A stretch of DNA of 31,722 nt from Candidatus Bathycorpusculum fermentans (GCA_009787175.1 WRGM01000171.1:1-31722), one strand, 5' to 3'; counted from the first letter of the stretch, positions 16,558-24,593 are shown. Notes: generated by a model not told the origin, from the letters alone. Translations and numbers: made by a program.

Positions 16558-16640
16558 GCTTTCTCTACGGCATCTATGACAGAGGCATCAGGTTTTTAGC
16601 CATGTGTAGGGAACCAGTGATGTATCTATCATTTTTAATT
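16507..16640 (-). ncRNA. Candidate small RNA (or remnant of a small gene) driven by site G
   Basis: Transcription from site G should start near 16636 on the minus strand and run into the strong hairpin with U-tail at 16557-16507, predicting an RNA of about 130 bases. No intact gene lies in it. A frame opening MIDTSLVPYTWLK stops early, and a second frame offset by one base reads PDASVIDAVEKAKVYVGL, so a small gene broken at an A-run is the alternative. The call rests only on promoter plus terminator-like structure. Confidence 0.3.
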
Positions 16641-16654
16641 AATAGCTAATCACA

Positions 16655-16695
16655 CTTATAAACTTAATTTAACTTAAGTTAATGTATAGTTGATT
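16655..16695 (-). promoter_or_regulatory. Orphan promoter with shared operator, site G
   Basis: On the minus strand CAACTATACATTAA (16692-16679) is followed by CTTAAGTTAA and the TATA box TTTATAAG (16662-16655), 30 bp after the first C. It matches the other sites closely but points away from the nearest gene body, into the hairpin region at 16.5 kb. The core TTAACTTAAGTTAA is a perfect 14-bp palindrome. Confidence 0.55.
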
Positions 16696-16813
16696 AGTTT
16701 TTGGTATGACTAATAAAAAAGAGATACTAACGCCACAAACCTAAAGCAAAAACAATCGACTAACAAATATCATTGAACAAAATCTACAAAAATCTCAAGG
16801 ACACAAGTAAAAC

Positions 16814-17683
16814 TTAAACAGTTTTTAAAAAATCCGATAACATCTCTAAATTATCAAACAGTACACAGTGACCTTGTCTGGGAAAAACTTCTAACTTACT
16901 ACCTCTAAATCTGCGAGTTATGCTATACGCATTTCTTACAGGGCAGTTTTTATCTTCCGCTCCATACCAAAATTGAAGCTTATTACCAAACTGTTTGAAT
17001 GGTAAATTCCAGGATTTTAAAAAAAGCTTGTGTTCCTCAAGAACCGTTTTAATGCTATTACTTTGACGAAAAGCTTCAGCTATAGATTGATACATAAGCT
17101 TCATCCATACGGGATCAGAGAAAAATGCCAAGTCACTACTTGAGCATGTATGAAGCATCTGTTTACCCTGAATGGAACGCAAAAAAGCCTCTGTACTGTC
17201 AGCTTTAAGCACTTGCCGCCTCATATTACGCATGGCTAATGTGCCTAAAAATGGTATTTTCATTACATACTTGATAAATGGTATATCATGCGCTGTTGAA
17301 GCATCAAAGGGCAAATCCGGTGTCCCCATAACTACACCCTGAGTTACACGTTGAGGAAAACAGGACATATAAGCAAGCGCAAAAACACCACCACCCGACC
17401 AGCCCAAAACACTGAAGGTATCGATACCTAAATGATCCACTAAAAAGTTAACATCACTGTTGAAGTCTCGAATATTTTTTCGAGGTTTATAAGTGGATAA
17501 CCCATAACCTGGACGATCAAGTGCGATGATCCTTATTTCTCCTTTACTGGTGAGATGTTTTAAAAGATAAGCCTCAAGACGACTACTAGCAGTACCATGA
17601 AAATATATGACCGTTTTACCTTTACCAATTGTGACATATCCAAGTTTGCGACCATTAGGTAACGTAACTATTTGACTGCTCAA
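16814..17683 (-). CDS. Alpha/beta-hydrolase fold enzyme
   Basis: 289 residues from TTG 17683, with AGGAGG (17697-17692) about 8 bp upstream. The fold is complete: oxyanion segment YFHGTASSR (27-35), nucleophile S96 in the elbow GWSGGG, acid D244 in YGAEDKNCP, and H272 in RQGHCVLF. DRPGYGLS (56-63) is typical of the fold. A helical lid occupies ~125-230. There is no signal peptide, so it acts in the cytoplasm. Substrate (ester, peptide, lactone or other) is not decided by sequence. The downstream gene on the same strand ends at 16814; the operator at site G lies beyond its 3' end and so does not drive it. Confidence 0.85.
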   Translation of the reverse strand: MSSQIVTLPNGRKLGYVTIGKGKTVIYFHGTASSRLEAYLLKHLTSKGEIRIIALDRPGYGLSTYKPRKNIRDFNSDVNFLVDHLGIDTFSVLGWSGGGVFALAYMSCFPQRVTQGVVMGTPDLPFDASTAHDIPFIKYVMKIPFLGTLAMRNMRRQVLKADSTEAFLRSIQGKQMLHTCSSSDLAFFSDPVWMKLMYQSIAEAFRQSNSIKTVLEEHKLFLKSWNLPFKQFGNKLQFWYGAEDKNCPVRNAYSITRRFRGSKLEVFPRQGHCVLFDNLEMLSDFLKTV

Positions 17684-17809
17684 CTGGATTTCCTCCTATG
17701 TATATTGATTATGTCCTTCTGTTTTTAATTTACTGCTATTTTGCAGGTAAACATTTTCCTCAGATGGCTTTTATGCCGTTTTATGTTTTCAAGTTTTCTC
17801 AGAAATAAT

Positions 17810-19099
17810 TTACGTTTGAACTGTTTTTTCTTTCAAATTTCTGAGATTAGCAACTGCAAAGGGTACTATCATTTCTTGTCTGCTTAGTCCTCCATGTTGT
17901 CCTAAATAGGTGATTTTTTCTCCTGAATTTTCAAACCATATCGTTTCATTGCTGTATGGCAAAATCATCAAGTTTCCTGTTCTTTCAAAAAAGCCTTTGC
18001 TGACATTTCCTACACCAAATAAACCCGTTTCTGCGGCATCTTTGGTTTCAATTATTTGGGCTTTTTCGCCAATTTTTTTAAGTAGCCATTGTTTTGTTTC
18101 AGCTAGTTTTTCCTCTTTTATGTGTAGGAAAATTTCTCGGGGGCTTCCTGTGGGTAAAATTTGTTTTTGGTCTTCTCCGGTTTGTAGGTGTAGTGGTGAT
18201 GTTTTTGGGAGATAGATGGTTTTGTTTATGTCAACATTAATGCTGCCGTGGTCGGCAGTTAATAGGAGTAGTGTGTCTTTGGCTGTTTGGGGGTCTAATT
18301 TTTGTACTAATTCTTTGTTTAGTAGGTCTGTTATGGTTAATAATTCGGTGTTGTATTGGTAACTGTTGGGTCCGTATTCATGGGCGATGGTGTCGAGTGT
18401 GTCTAGATGTACAAAAAAGTAGGCGTTTTCGTTTTTGTTTTCTTCAATGTTTTTTCGTAGTCCTGTTATTGTGTCTGCTGTTTTTAGTGATGGTATTATT
18501 GTGCTTCCTTGAAAAATTATTTTTGAGCAGGTGTTAAATGCGTTGGTGATGTTTGTATGTGTAAATGTTTTAATTCCCTCTTCGTTTAGTGTGTTGTGGA
18601 TTGTTTTTCCTTTTAGTAGGAGATCGTTTGGGTTGTGTCCTTCGTTTATTAGGCTGTTTTTTGTTTTTGTGTTTATGCGTTCGAATTTTAGTGCGTTTAT
18701 TATTCCAATGTTTTTTAGGTAGATGAAATATTCGAAAATGCCGTGTTCTTGTGGGGTTAGGCCGGTGTTTAGTGTTGTTAGTGCGTTGGTTGTTTGTGAT
18801 GGGAAGACGCTTGTTAGGGATTGTACTGTGCCTCTGTTAGAGAGTTTTGTTAGGAATGGGTTTATTTTGTAGTGTTTTAGGTATTGGTCGTATCCGAAGC
18901 CGTCTATTATTAGGAGTATTACTTTTTTGTTTTGTTTTGTTGGTGTTTTTTCTGTTGTGTATTTGTTTGAGGGTTTTTGTGGTTTGTTGTTTATTTCAAA
19001 GATTTCTTTTAGTAGTTCTGGTATGTTTGATATGCAGTTGTCTTGGTATTGGGGGTATGTGAAGTCGTTTTTTGTGGTGGTGTATGTTTGTTGTAGCAA
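17810..19099 (-). CDS. Nucleotide pyrophosphatase / phosphodiesterase family protein
   Basis: 429 residues from TTG 19099, the only usual start in the opening stretch; it has a weak ribosome site but a good promoter (site F). The alkaline phosphatase superfamily (PF01663) layout is clear. The first metal Asp D66 lies in VILLIIDGFG and the nucleophile Thr 103/104 in FPSQTTNALTTLNTG. D236 and H240 lie in LDTLDTIAHEYGP, D283-H284 in LTADHGS, and the last His in LGQHGGLSRQE. No signal peptide is seen, so it is probably cytoplasmic. Family members cleave phosphodiester or pyrophosphate bonds in nucleotides and cofactors. It shares its promoter type with the binding-protein genes, so it may act on the imported compound or its cofactor. 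Coding-strand composition is A/C-rich except for the last ~80 codons. Confidence 0.85.
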   Translation of the reverse strand: MLQQTYTTTKNDFTYPQYQDNCISNIPELLKEIFEINNKPQKPSNKYTTEKTPTKQNKKVILLIIDGFGYDQYLKHYKINPFLTKLSNRGTVQSLTSVFPSQTTNALTTLNTGLTPQEHGIFEYFIYLKNIGIINALKFERINTKTKNSLINEGHNPNDLLLKGKTIHNTLNEEGIKTFTHTNITNAFNTCSKIIFQGSTIIPSLKTADTITGLRKNIEENKNENAYFFVHLDTLDTIAHEYGPNSYQYNTELLTITDLLNKELVQKLDPQTAKDTLLLLTADHGSINVDINKTIYLPKTSPLHLQTGEDQKQILPTGSPREIFLHIKEEKLAETKQWLLKKIGEKAQIIETKDAAETGLFGVGNVSKGFFERTGNLMILPYSNETIWFENSGEKITYLGQHGGLSRQEMIVPFAVANLRNLKEKTVQT

Positions 19100-19153
19100 A
19101 TTCTTTTGTCCTGTCGGTTTTTTGTTTGTATGTAGGTGGATTGACTATTATAT

Positions 19154-19196
19154 GATTATAAACTTTTGCTTAACTTAAGTTAATTGTTAGTTGATT
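19154..19196 (-). promoter_or_regulatory. Promoter with shared operator, site F
   Basis: On the minus strand CAACTAACAATTAA (19193-19180) runs into the perfect palindrome TTAACTTAAGTTAA. The TATA box TTTATAATC (19162-19154) follows, exactly 31 bp after the first C. It drives the phosphodiesterase-like gene starting at 19099. With site E it makes a divergent pair. Confidence 0.65.
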
Positions 19197-19234
19197 AGTT
19201 TTGTTGCTGAATAATTCATTTCATCTACAAACCT

Positions 19235-19276
19235 AATCAACCCATGATTAACTTGAGTTAAATATACGTTTAAATA
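19235..19276 (+). promoter_or_regulatory. Promoter with shared operator, site E
   Basis: CAACCCATGATTAA (19238-19251) runs into TTAACTTGAGTTAA and is followed by TTTAAATA (19269-19276), 31 bp after the first C. It drives the binding-protein gene at 19315, with a 46-bp TATA-to-ATG distance. Confidence 0.65.
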
Positions 19277-19314
19277 ACCTAATTAGCTAATCAAACCATA
19301 AAAAGTGAAAAAAA

Positions 19315-20514
19315 ATGACCAATAAAGCAACAATAATAGCAATAATCCTAATCGCAATAATCGCATCAGCCTCCACATACGCCATATACAACGAATTCTA
19401 CAAAACATCAAACAACACAAACCCAGACACAACACCCACAACCACAACAACACCACCTACAGAAACTACCATGAAACCCACAGCTGCACCCACAACACCT
19501 ACACCACCCCCTACACCAACACCCGAACCACAACCAAAAAACATCACAGTCACCGACGGCTCCGGACGTACATTTAATATGACTGTTCCAATAAAACGAG
19601 TTGTAGTCTTAGATGTAGGCATATCTGACATATTGTATGTAATGGGCGTACAGAATTTAATCATAGGACGATCTGATACCGTAATTTCCCCACAATCAAT
19701 TCTCAACGTACCCTCCGTAGGCCAAAACGCATACTATCTCAACGCAGAAAAAGTACTTGAACTAAACCCTGACTTTATACTCACTGACAACCTAATACTT
19801 TATAACGAAGCCGCTTACCAACAACTCACAAATTCTGGCATACCTATCTATGTAACTGGCACAATATCTGTAGCAATAGACCCATCAACTATGACCCCTG
19901 AAGAATTATATGCCGCATCAACAGTAATAGACCACGCCTGCGATTTAATGCAAGAATTAACTCCAATATTTGGTCACGAACAAGAAGTCAACACATATAT
20001 CACATGGGCGCAGTCTTACAATAAAATTGTCAAAGACCGCGTAGCAGCATTAGCTCCTAAAGACCAAACAATAGTCTTCCTCGACTGGTACTCTTACCCA
20101 TACAGAACATGGGCTAACCTAGGTGTTTACCAAGCCGGAGGAGTTAACATTGCAGAAAACGAAGTTAAATTCGATCCTCTATTAAGCCCCGAATTTGTCG
20201 CAGCAAAAAACCCCTCAGTCATTATCACAATGATCTCCAGTGAAAAACATGACATCAAAGATTTCACTAACGCCAGAAATGACATACTTAGCCGACCAGC
20301 ACTTCAAGGTGTTGACGCAGTAAAGAATGGCCGCGTGTACGTATGCGACTTTTCCGCTCGCTCAGGAGTCCGCGCAATAATTGGCTATCTATATTGGGCA
20401 ACATGGCTTCAACCTGACCTTTTCGCCGATATAAACCCAGTCGCTGTAGAACAATACCTAAATCAACAATTCTTCAAAACAGAAGCCATAGGAACCTATT
20501 GTTATGGGATTTAA
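19315..20514 (+). CDS. FepB/FecB-like iron-complex-type substrate-binding protein
   Basis: 399 residues. The anchor (~5-26, ending YAIYNEFYK) is clearly related to the YNEFYEH and YTEFYAT anchors of the two BtuF-like proteins. A long linker (~30-75) is almost all Thr, Pro, Asn and Ala. The PF01497 domain follows: ITVTDGSGRTFNMTVPIKRV, then VVVLDVGISDILYVMGV, AEKVLELNPDFIL, FLDWYSYPYRTWANLGVYQA, GGVNIAENE and AAKNPSVIITM. It ends with a Tyr/Trp-rich tail (YLYWATWLQPDLF). The domain is well diverged from the three BtuF-like proteins and lacks their CDYP motif, so its ligand probably differs; ferric or other metal complexes are typical for this branch. No permease adjoins it. Confidence 0.85.
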   Translation: MTNKATIIAIILIAIIASASTYAIYNEFYKTSNNTNPDTTPTTTTTPPTETTMKPTAAPTTPTPPPTPTPEPQPKNITVTDGSGRTFNMTVPIKRVVVLDVGISDILYVMGVQNLIIGRSDTVISPQSILNVPSVGQNAYYLNAEKVLELNPDFILTDNLILYNEAAYQQLTNSGIPIYVTGTISVAIDPSTMTPEELYAASTVIDHACDLMQELTPIFGHEQEVNTYITWAQSYNKIVKDRVAALAPKDQTIVFLDWYSYPYRTWANLGVYQAGGVNIAENEVKFDPLLSPEFVAAKNPSVIITMISSEKHDIKDFTNARNDILSRPALQGVDAVKNGRVYVCDFSARSGVRAIIGYLYWATWLQPDLFADINPVAVEQYLNQQFFKTEAIGTYCYGI

Positions 20515-20858
20515 ACTCATATACTACATTCTCTTTTTTCTTAGTATATTCTACTTGGTTCTTCAAATAAGATAAGATAATTCAAGTTATTGCTTAGCAG
20601 GTAATGTTATACAATATTGTCTATATGAGACACTATATAGCGGTTAAAGGGTAAAAATCTGGTATCTCGTAACGTTATTTTTTTCGTATTTTGTTATATC
20701 GATGTAATCTGTAGTGTGTTATTGAACAAAGCAGTATCTGTAGTCAAGCCTGCTGTGTAGTAACTATGTTTTAGTTTCTATTGGTACATTAATTGTTCCT
20801 GTTTCGTCATGTTTTAGTGAAATAGTTTTGGGGTATTGCTATTTTTTTGCTTAAAAAA
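20515..20858. other. Intergenic region without recognisable gene
   Basis: A T-tract at 20530-20541 (CTCTTTTTTCTT) serves as terminator for the binding-protein gene. The remaining ~300 bp have stops in all frames and no motif I recognise, up to the promoter of the hydrogenase operon. Confidence 0.45.
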
Positions 20859-20899
20859 TTTAAATAGACCCGATATTTCATATATTGGCGCTCGGGGTC
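20859..20899 (+). promoter_or_regulatory. Promoter and inverted repeat of the hydrogenase operon
   Basis: TTTAAATA (20859-20866) is an archaeal TATA box preceded by an A-run. Immediately downstream, GACCCGA (20867-20873) and TCGGGGTC (20892-20899) form an inverted repeat with one extra base, spanning the predicted transcript start near 20888. That position suits a repressor site. The CAAC/GTTAA operator of the binding-protein genes is absent, so this operon is controlled differently. Confidence 0.5.
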
Positions 20900-20901
20900 T
20901 T

Positions 20902-21144
20902 ATGAGAAAGCACAAGAGTACATGGAAGTTCGTATTTGACGGCTTTGCTGAAAGTGGTTTCTTTTCCGTTAACATGTTAAATGTTACTTTTCCTGTTGTA
21001 TCCATGTTGTATTTCCGTATTATTGGTCTTAATATGCGACAGGTTTATACTTCTTATAGTAACTTTAATGTATCTTGCAATTACATTGATGAGGTCTATG
21101 GTGCAGAAAATGTTGAGTTTGGAGGACTAATGCAAAGTGTCTGA
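20902..21144 (+). CDS. Doubtful 80-residue ORF in the leader of the hydrogenase operon
   Basis: An ATG just after the inverted repeat opens an 80-codon frame (MRKHKSTWKFVFDGF...) that runs 8 bp into the first hydrogenase gene. The frame stays open further upstream to 20836, but that part precedes the transcript start. I recognise no family, domain or membrane segment. It may be a small protein made from a leader of about 240 bases, or simply untranslated leader that happens to be open. Confidence 0.3.
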   Translation: MRKHKSTWKFVFDGFAESGFFSVNMLNVTFPVVSMLYFRIIGLNMRQVYTSYSNFNVSCNYIDEVYGAENVEFGGLMQSV

Positions 21145-21481
21145 TTTCTCTCTACTTATCCCTACAGTAAGCGCATTTGTTTTAATATTCATCTCAGCCT
21201 ATGCCATTTATGCTATAGGACGCCATTTAGCACCTAAAACTAAACACGGTGTTAATCATGAAATGGGTTATGCTTGTGGAGAAAAAGTGGTATTTAGTAG
21301 CCCTCAAATAAATATTTCTCTTTATAAGTACCTTATTTATTTTGTAATCTTTGATTCAGCAATACTTTTACTATCATTTGCATCCGTAGCTATTGCTAGT
21401 GTAAATCCTGTTTTTGTTGTTTTATATTTGGGCATAATTCTTGCTTCAGGCTTTATTCTTTTAGACGGAGGAAAAGATTAA
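21137..21481 (+). CDS. nuoA: NuoA-like membrane subunit
   Basis: 114 residues from GTG 21137, with GGAGGA (21121-21126) upstream; an ATG at 21130 leads to an immediate stop. Three helices (~6-28, 62-82 and 88-108) flank the loop EMGYACGEKVVF, the counterpart of the Y-E-C-G loop of NuoA in complex I. NuoA links the peripheral arm to the NuoH channel and carries part of the conformational signal. A stand-alone NuoA is a complex I trait, since Mbh-type hydrogenases carry this element within another subunit. It is first in a ten-gene operon; the next gene starts on its last base. Confidence 0.87.
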   Translation: MSDFSLLIPTVSAFVLIFISAYAIYAIGRHLAPKTKHGVNHEMGYACGEKVVFSSPQINISLYKYLIYFVIFDSAILLLSFASVAIASVNPVFVVLYLGIILASGFILLDGGKD

Positions 21482-22011
21482 TGGTTGATACAAAGACTTG
21501 GGCGCGAGTAAAATCTCCTTGGCTTATTCACTTTAACAGTGGAGCCTGTAATGGTTGTGATATTGAAATTGTTGCGTTATTTACGCCAAAGTATGATGTA
21601 GAACGGTTTGGGATAAAGCTTGAGCCTTCACCTAGGCATGCTGATGTGCTTGTAGTTAGTGGCTGTGTTACTCAACAATGTTCTGAGCGTTTATTGCGTG
21701 TTTATGACCAGATGCCTGAGCCAAAATTTGTTGTAGCTGTTGGCGCATGTGCTTGTAGCGGCGGAATTTTTGAAGGTAATTATAACGTTGTAGGTGGCGC
21801 GGATAAAGTGGTTCCTGTTACTGCTTATATTCCTGGTTGTCCCCCGCGTCCAGAGGCTATAATTGATGGTGTTGTAAAACTTCTTAATACTTTAAAACAG
21901 TCAAAGCCGTCATCGCCTTCTAAAGAGGATAAACCGGTGATTGCAGCGGCGGTGGCATGTGGTCCTGTAGGGGTAATATCAACGGAGGAAAAAATTGTTG
22001 CAAAAGAGTAA
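21481..22011 (+). CDS. nuoB: Small subunit of group 4 [NiFe]-hydrogenase (NuoB homologue)
   Basis: 176 residues. It binds the [4Fe-4S] cluster nearest the active site, probably through C23, C26, C90 (or C92) and C120. The first pair sits in GACNGCDIEIVALFTPKYDV. This CNGCDIE form is typical of Mbh/Ech-type hydrogenase small subunits, whereas true complex I NuoB has adjacent cysteines (CC). SPRHADVLVVSG and PGCPPRPEAI are further family blocks. The last ~30 residues are a Lys/Ser-rich tail ending in VAKE. ATG overlaps the NuoA stop by one base, and the tail overlaps the next gene by 17 bp. The protein is cytoplasmic and docks on the NuoH-like subunit. Confidence 0.88.
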   Translation: MVDTKTWARVKSPWLIHFNSGACNGCDIEIVALFTPKYDVERFGIKLEPSPRHADVLVVSGCVTQQCSERLLRVYDQMPEPKFVVAVGACACSGGIFEGNYNVVGGADKVVPVTAYIPGCPPRPEAIIDGVVKLLNTLKQSKPSSPSKEDKPVIAAAVACGPVGVISTEEKIVAKE

Positions 22012-23593
22012 TAGTGGTAGTGGTATTTGTAGTGAAGAGTTTCTTTCTGCAGTTGAGGGTAAGTTAAAGGGGCGAGTTCAAGTTCAGCTTGGTGTTTTAG
22101 GTAGGGCAGTGTTACTTGCCAGTAGTGAGAAGCATCGTGATGTTATAGCTGCAATGATTGCTGCTGATAATCAGACGTCTATAGTGGCTATTACCGGGTT
22201 GGATTTAGGTGTTAATCTTGGTATTTATTATCATTTTAGAAGTCAAAGTGGTTATTACACTGTTAAAGTAGAGGTTCCTAAGGATAATCCGCATATTCAA
22301 ACTATTACTGATCTTGTTCCAGGTGCTGTTTTTGCTGAAATGGAAGGAAATGACTTATTTGGTATAGTGTTTGATAATCATCCCTCTCCTGGTCGTCTGG
22401 TTTTATCAGAAAATTGGCCTGAAGGCGTTTATCCTTTAAGAAAAGATGTTATAGCTAATCAGGTAAAGCTAGTTCCTGCAAAGAAGGCTCCTGAGGAAAT
22501 TGTTGATGATACTAAGACTGTTAAAATTATTATTGGTCCTCAGCATCCAGCGTTAATTGAGCCTGAAAAATTTTCTGTAAGTGTTGAAGGTGAAATTGTA
22601 ACTAAAGTTGAACCACGTTTAGGCTATGTTCACCGTGGGGTTGAGAAATCTGCTGAGTCTAGAACTTTTATTCAAGACGTTTATCTAGTTGAGCGAATTT
22701 GTGGTATATGCAATGGGCCTCATGCATGGAGTTTTTCTGGTGCAGTAGAAAAAATTCTTGATATAACTATTCCAAGGCGGGCTCAATTTATACGAGTTAT
22801 AACTTTGGAACTTAATCGAATTCACAGTCACCTCCTAGTCTTAGGTCATGCTGGTCTAGAAATTGGATATGAGACTCTGTTTCAGTACTTCTGGCGCGAT
22901 AGAGAACCTATAATGGACTTGATAGAGTTAACATGTGGAAACCGCGTTTATGAGTCTATGATAACTATGGGCGGTGTAAGACGGGACTTAAATGAGACTG
23001 ATTCTTCAAAAATAATTGGAGTTCTCGAGAATCTTAGAACAAAAATTCCATTTTACAAACAGTTATATGAAGATGAGCCAACTCTACAGGCACGTATGAA
23101 AGGCGTTGGTGTCCTCAAACGTGAAGATGCTATAAGCCTAGGTGTCGTTGGACCTGTTGCAAGAGCCTCTGGCTATGCAGTTGATGTCCGCAAAGACGCG
23201 CCATATGAGGTGTATGATGAAATCCCATTTAAAGAAATTGTTTATACTGAAGGCGATGTTTGGGCAAGAATGAATGTTAGAATGGACGAGGTAGAGGAGA
23301 GCATAAACATTATTGAATATGCCCTCAACAATTTACCAAAAGGTGCAATTAAAGTTGACGTGCCCCGCGAAATCCTAAAAGGCGAAGCTATTAATGCATG
23401 TGAAGCACCCCGAGGCGAGCTTTTCTATTACGTTAAAAGTAACGGTACAGAAATGCCTGAACGCGTAAAAGTACGAACACCAACATTTGCCAATTTGCCA
23501 TCATTTTTCAAAACCGCCATAGGTGGAAGCATAGCTGATGTGCCGGCAAACTTTGTAAGCTTAGACCCATGCTTCTCATGTACTGACAGGTGA
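21995..23593 (+). CDS. nuoD: Catalytic large subunit of group 4 [NiFe]-hydrogenase (fused NuoC/NuoD homologue)
   Basis: 532 residues, starting at TTG 21995 or 21998 behind GGAGG (21984-21988). Residues ~15-165 are the NuoC-like 30-kDa domain; ~175-532 are the NuoD/hydrogenase large-subunit domain, opening IIIGPQHPALIEPEKF. Both nickel-iron motifs are intact: C236 and C239 in ERICGICNGPHAW, and C526 and C529 in DPCFSCTDR. Complex I and Fpo have lost these cysteines, so this subunit should carry a working [NiFe] site that makes or uses H2. The protein stops right after the second motif, so it lacks the C-terminal peptide that other hydrogenases cut off during maturation, as I recall for EchE and CooH. 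No maturation genes are in the window. Confidence 0.88.
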   Translation: MLQKSNSGSGICSEEFLSAVEGKLKGRVQVQLGVLGRAVLLASSEKHRDVIAAMIAADNQTSIVAITGLDLGVNLGIYYHFRSQSGYYTVKVEVPKDNPHIQTITDLVPGAVFAEMEGNDLFGIVFDNHPSPGRLVLSENWPEGVYPLRKDVIANQVKLVPAKKAPEEIVDDTKTVKIIIGPQHPALIEPEKFSVSVEGEIVTKVEPRLGYVHRGVEKSAESRTFIQDVYLVERICGICNGPHAWSFSGAVEKILDITIPRRAQFIRVITLELNRIHSHLLVLGHAGLEIGYETLFQYFWRDREPIMDLIELTCGNRVYESMITMGGVRRDLNETDSSKIIGVLENLRTKIPFYKQLYEDEPTLQARMKGVGVLKREDAISLGVVGPVARASGYAVDVRKDAPYEVYDEIPFKEIVYTEGDVWARMNVRMDEVEESINIIEYALNNLPKGAIKVDVPREILKGEAINACEAPRGELFYYVKSNGTEMPERVKVRTPTFANLPSFFKTAIGGSIADVPANFVSLDPCFSCTDR

Positions 23594-24591
23594 CAAAAAT
23601 GATTGAATACCTCATTTTACTCTTTAGGATACTTGTCTTTCCTGGGTTTACATTCATACTAGCGTTAACCCTATTCTGCGATTGGGTAGAGCGAAAAATA
23701 GAGGCACGTATCCAAAACAGAGTCGGCCCCATGGTAGCTGGTCCTGGAGGTATACTACAACCTTTAGCTGATTTTATAAAATTGTTAACAAAAGAAGACA
23801 TTGAGCCTCAAGGTGTAAAACGGCTCGTTTTCAAATTTGCCCCTCTAATGTCATTTGTTATAATGGTTTTTGCCTTCTGCTTTATACCCATTGACGGTGC
23901 TAGTGTCTTATCAACCTCTGGATTTACAGGGGATTTACTTATTATACTAACCTTTGCAACAATTGCCAACTTTATCCTATTTCTCGCTGGCTGGGCATCA
24001 AATAATCCCTATGGTATAATTGGTTCTGCAAGAGTTCTAACCCAATTCTTAGGATATGACATTCCCCTATTCATACTCGCCCTATCCCCCGCGTTTCTCG
24101 CAGGAACACTTAGCATATTTAACATAGTACAAAGCCAAACAGTCCCCTATTTACTCTTAGCACCCTGGGCGTTTATATTATTTATAATAGTTATACAAGC
24201 CGAACTTGAAAAAGACCCCTTTGACGTACCACATTCAGAGTCTGAAGTCGTTGGCGGCTTAGAAACTGAATACACAGGCGCAAAACTTGCCTTTATACAT
24301 TTAACACGAGACGTACAAATGGTCTTTGGAGCTACATTAATTGTCACACTATTTCTAGGTGGACCAAACGGACCCGTATTCTTCGGACTGCCAGCGTTTT
24401 GGCATGCCATATGGTTCACTCTTAAGGTAATACTAGTTGTAATACTTAGCGAGTACATAACAACTATTTTCGCAAGACTACGTATTGACCAAGTATTAAA
24501 CTTGAACTGGAAAATAATGCTACCTGGCGCAATACTATCCTTACTTGCAACATTAGCAGTAATAACATGGGTAATCCCCTGGGTGACGTAA
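23590..24591 (+). CDS. nuoH: NuoH-like membrane subunit
   Basis: 333 residues, starting at GTG 23590 (GTGA overlap with the preceding stop) or ATG 23599. Eight helices are predicted. Conserved loops are present: ERKIEARIQNRVGP (~34-47), PLADFIKLLTKED, NNPYGIIGSARV, and the acidic loop EKDPFDVPHSESEVVGGLET, which carries the Glu and Asp residues of the quinone / E-channel cavity. ARLRIDQVLNLNWK is near the end. In complex I this subunit couples the peripheral redox reaction to ion movement. Here it should receive the effect of proton reduction or H2 oxidation from the hydrogenase pair. Confidence 0.9.
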   Translation: MTKMIEYLILLFRILVFPGFTFILALTLFCDWVERKIEARIQNRVGPMVAGPGGILQPLADFIKLLTKEDIEPQGVKRLVFKFAPLMSFVIMVFAFCFIPIDGASVLSTSGFTGDLLIILTFATIANFILFLAGWASNNPYGIIGSARVLTQFLGYDIPLFILALSPAFLAGTLSIFNIVQSQTVPYLLLAPWAFILFIIVIQAELEKDPFDVPHSESEVVGGLETEYTGAKLAFIHLTRDVQMVFGATLIVTLFLGGPNGPVFFGLPAFWHAIWFTLKVILVVILSEYITTIFARLRIDQVLNLNWKIMLPGAILSLLATLAVITWVIPWVT

Positions 24592-24593
24592 AA

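Noticed and set aside
16483..16610. Small + strand gene with in-frame TAG read as pyrrolysine (MELLHVELKSLVGL... TAG ...TFAFSTASMTEASGF)
   Set aside because: The frame is very short, has no ribosome site or recognised family, and the stem there is better explained as a terminator-like hairpin.
24567..24593. ATG 24567 as start of the NuoI-like gene
   Set aside because: It would overlap nuoH by 25 bp without a ribosome site; ATG 24594 has GGGTGA and follows the nuoH stop.
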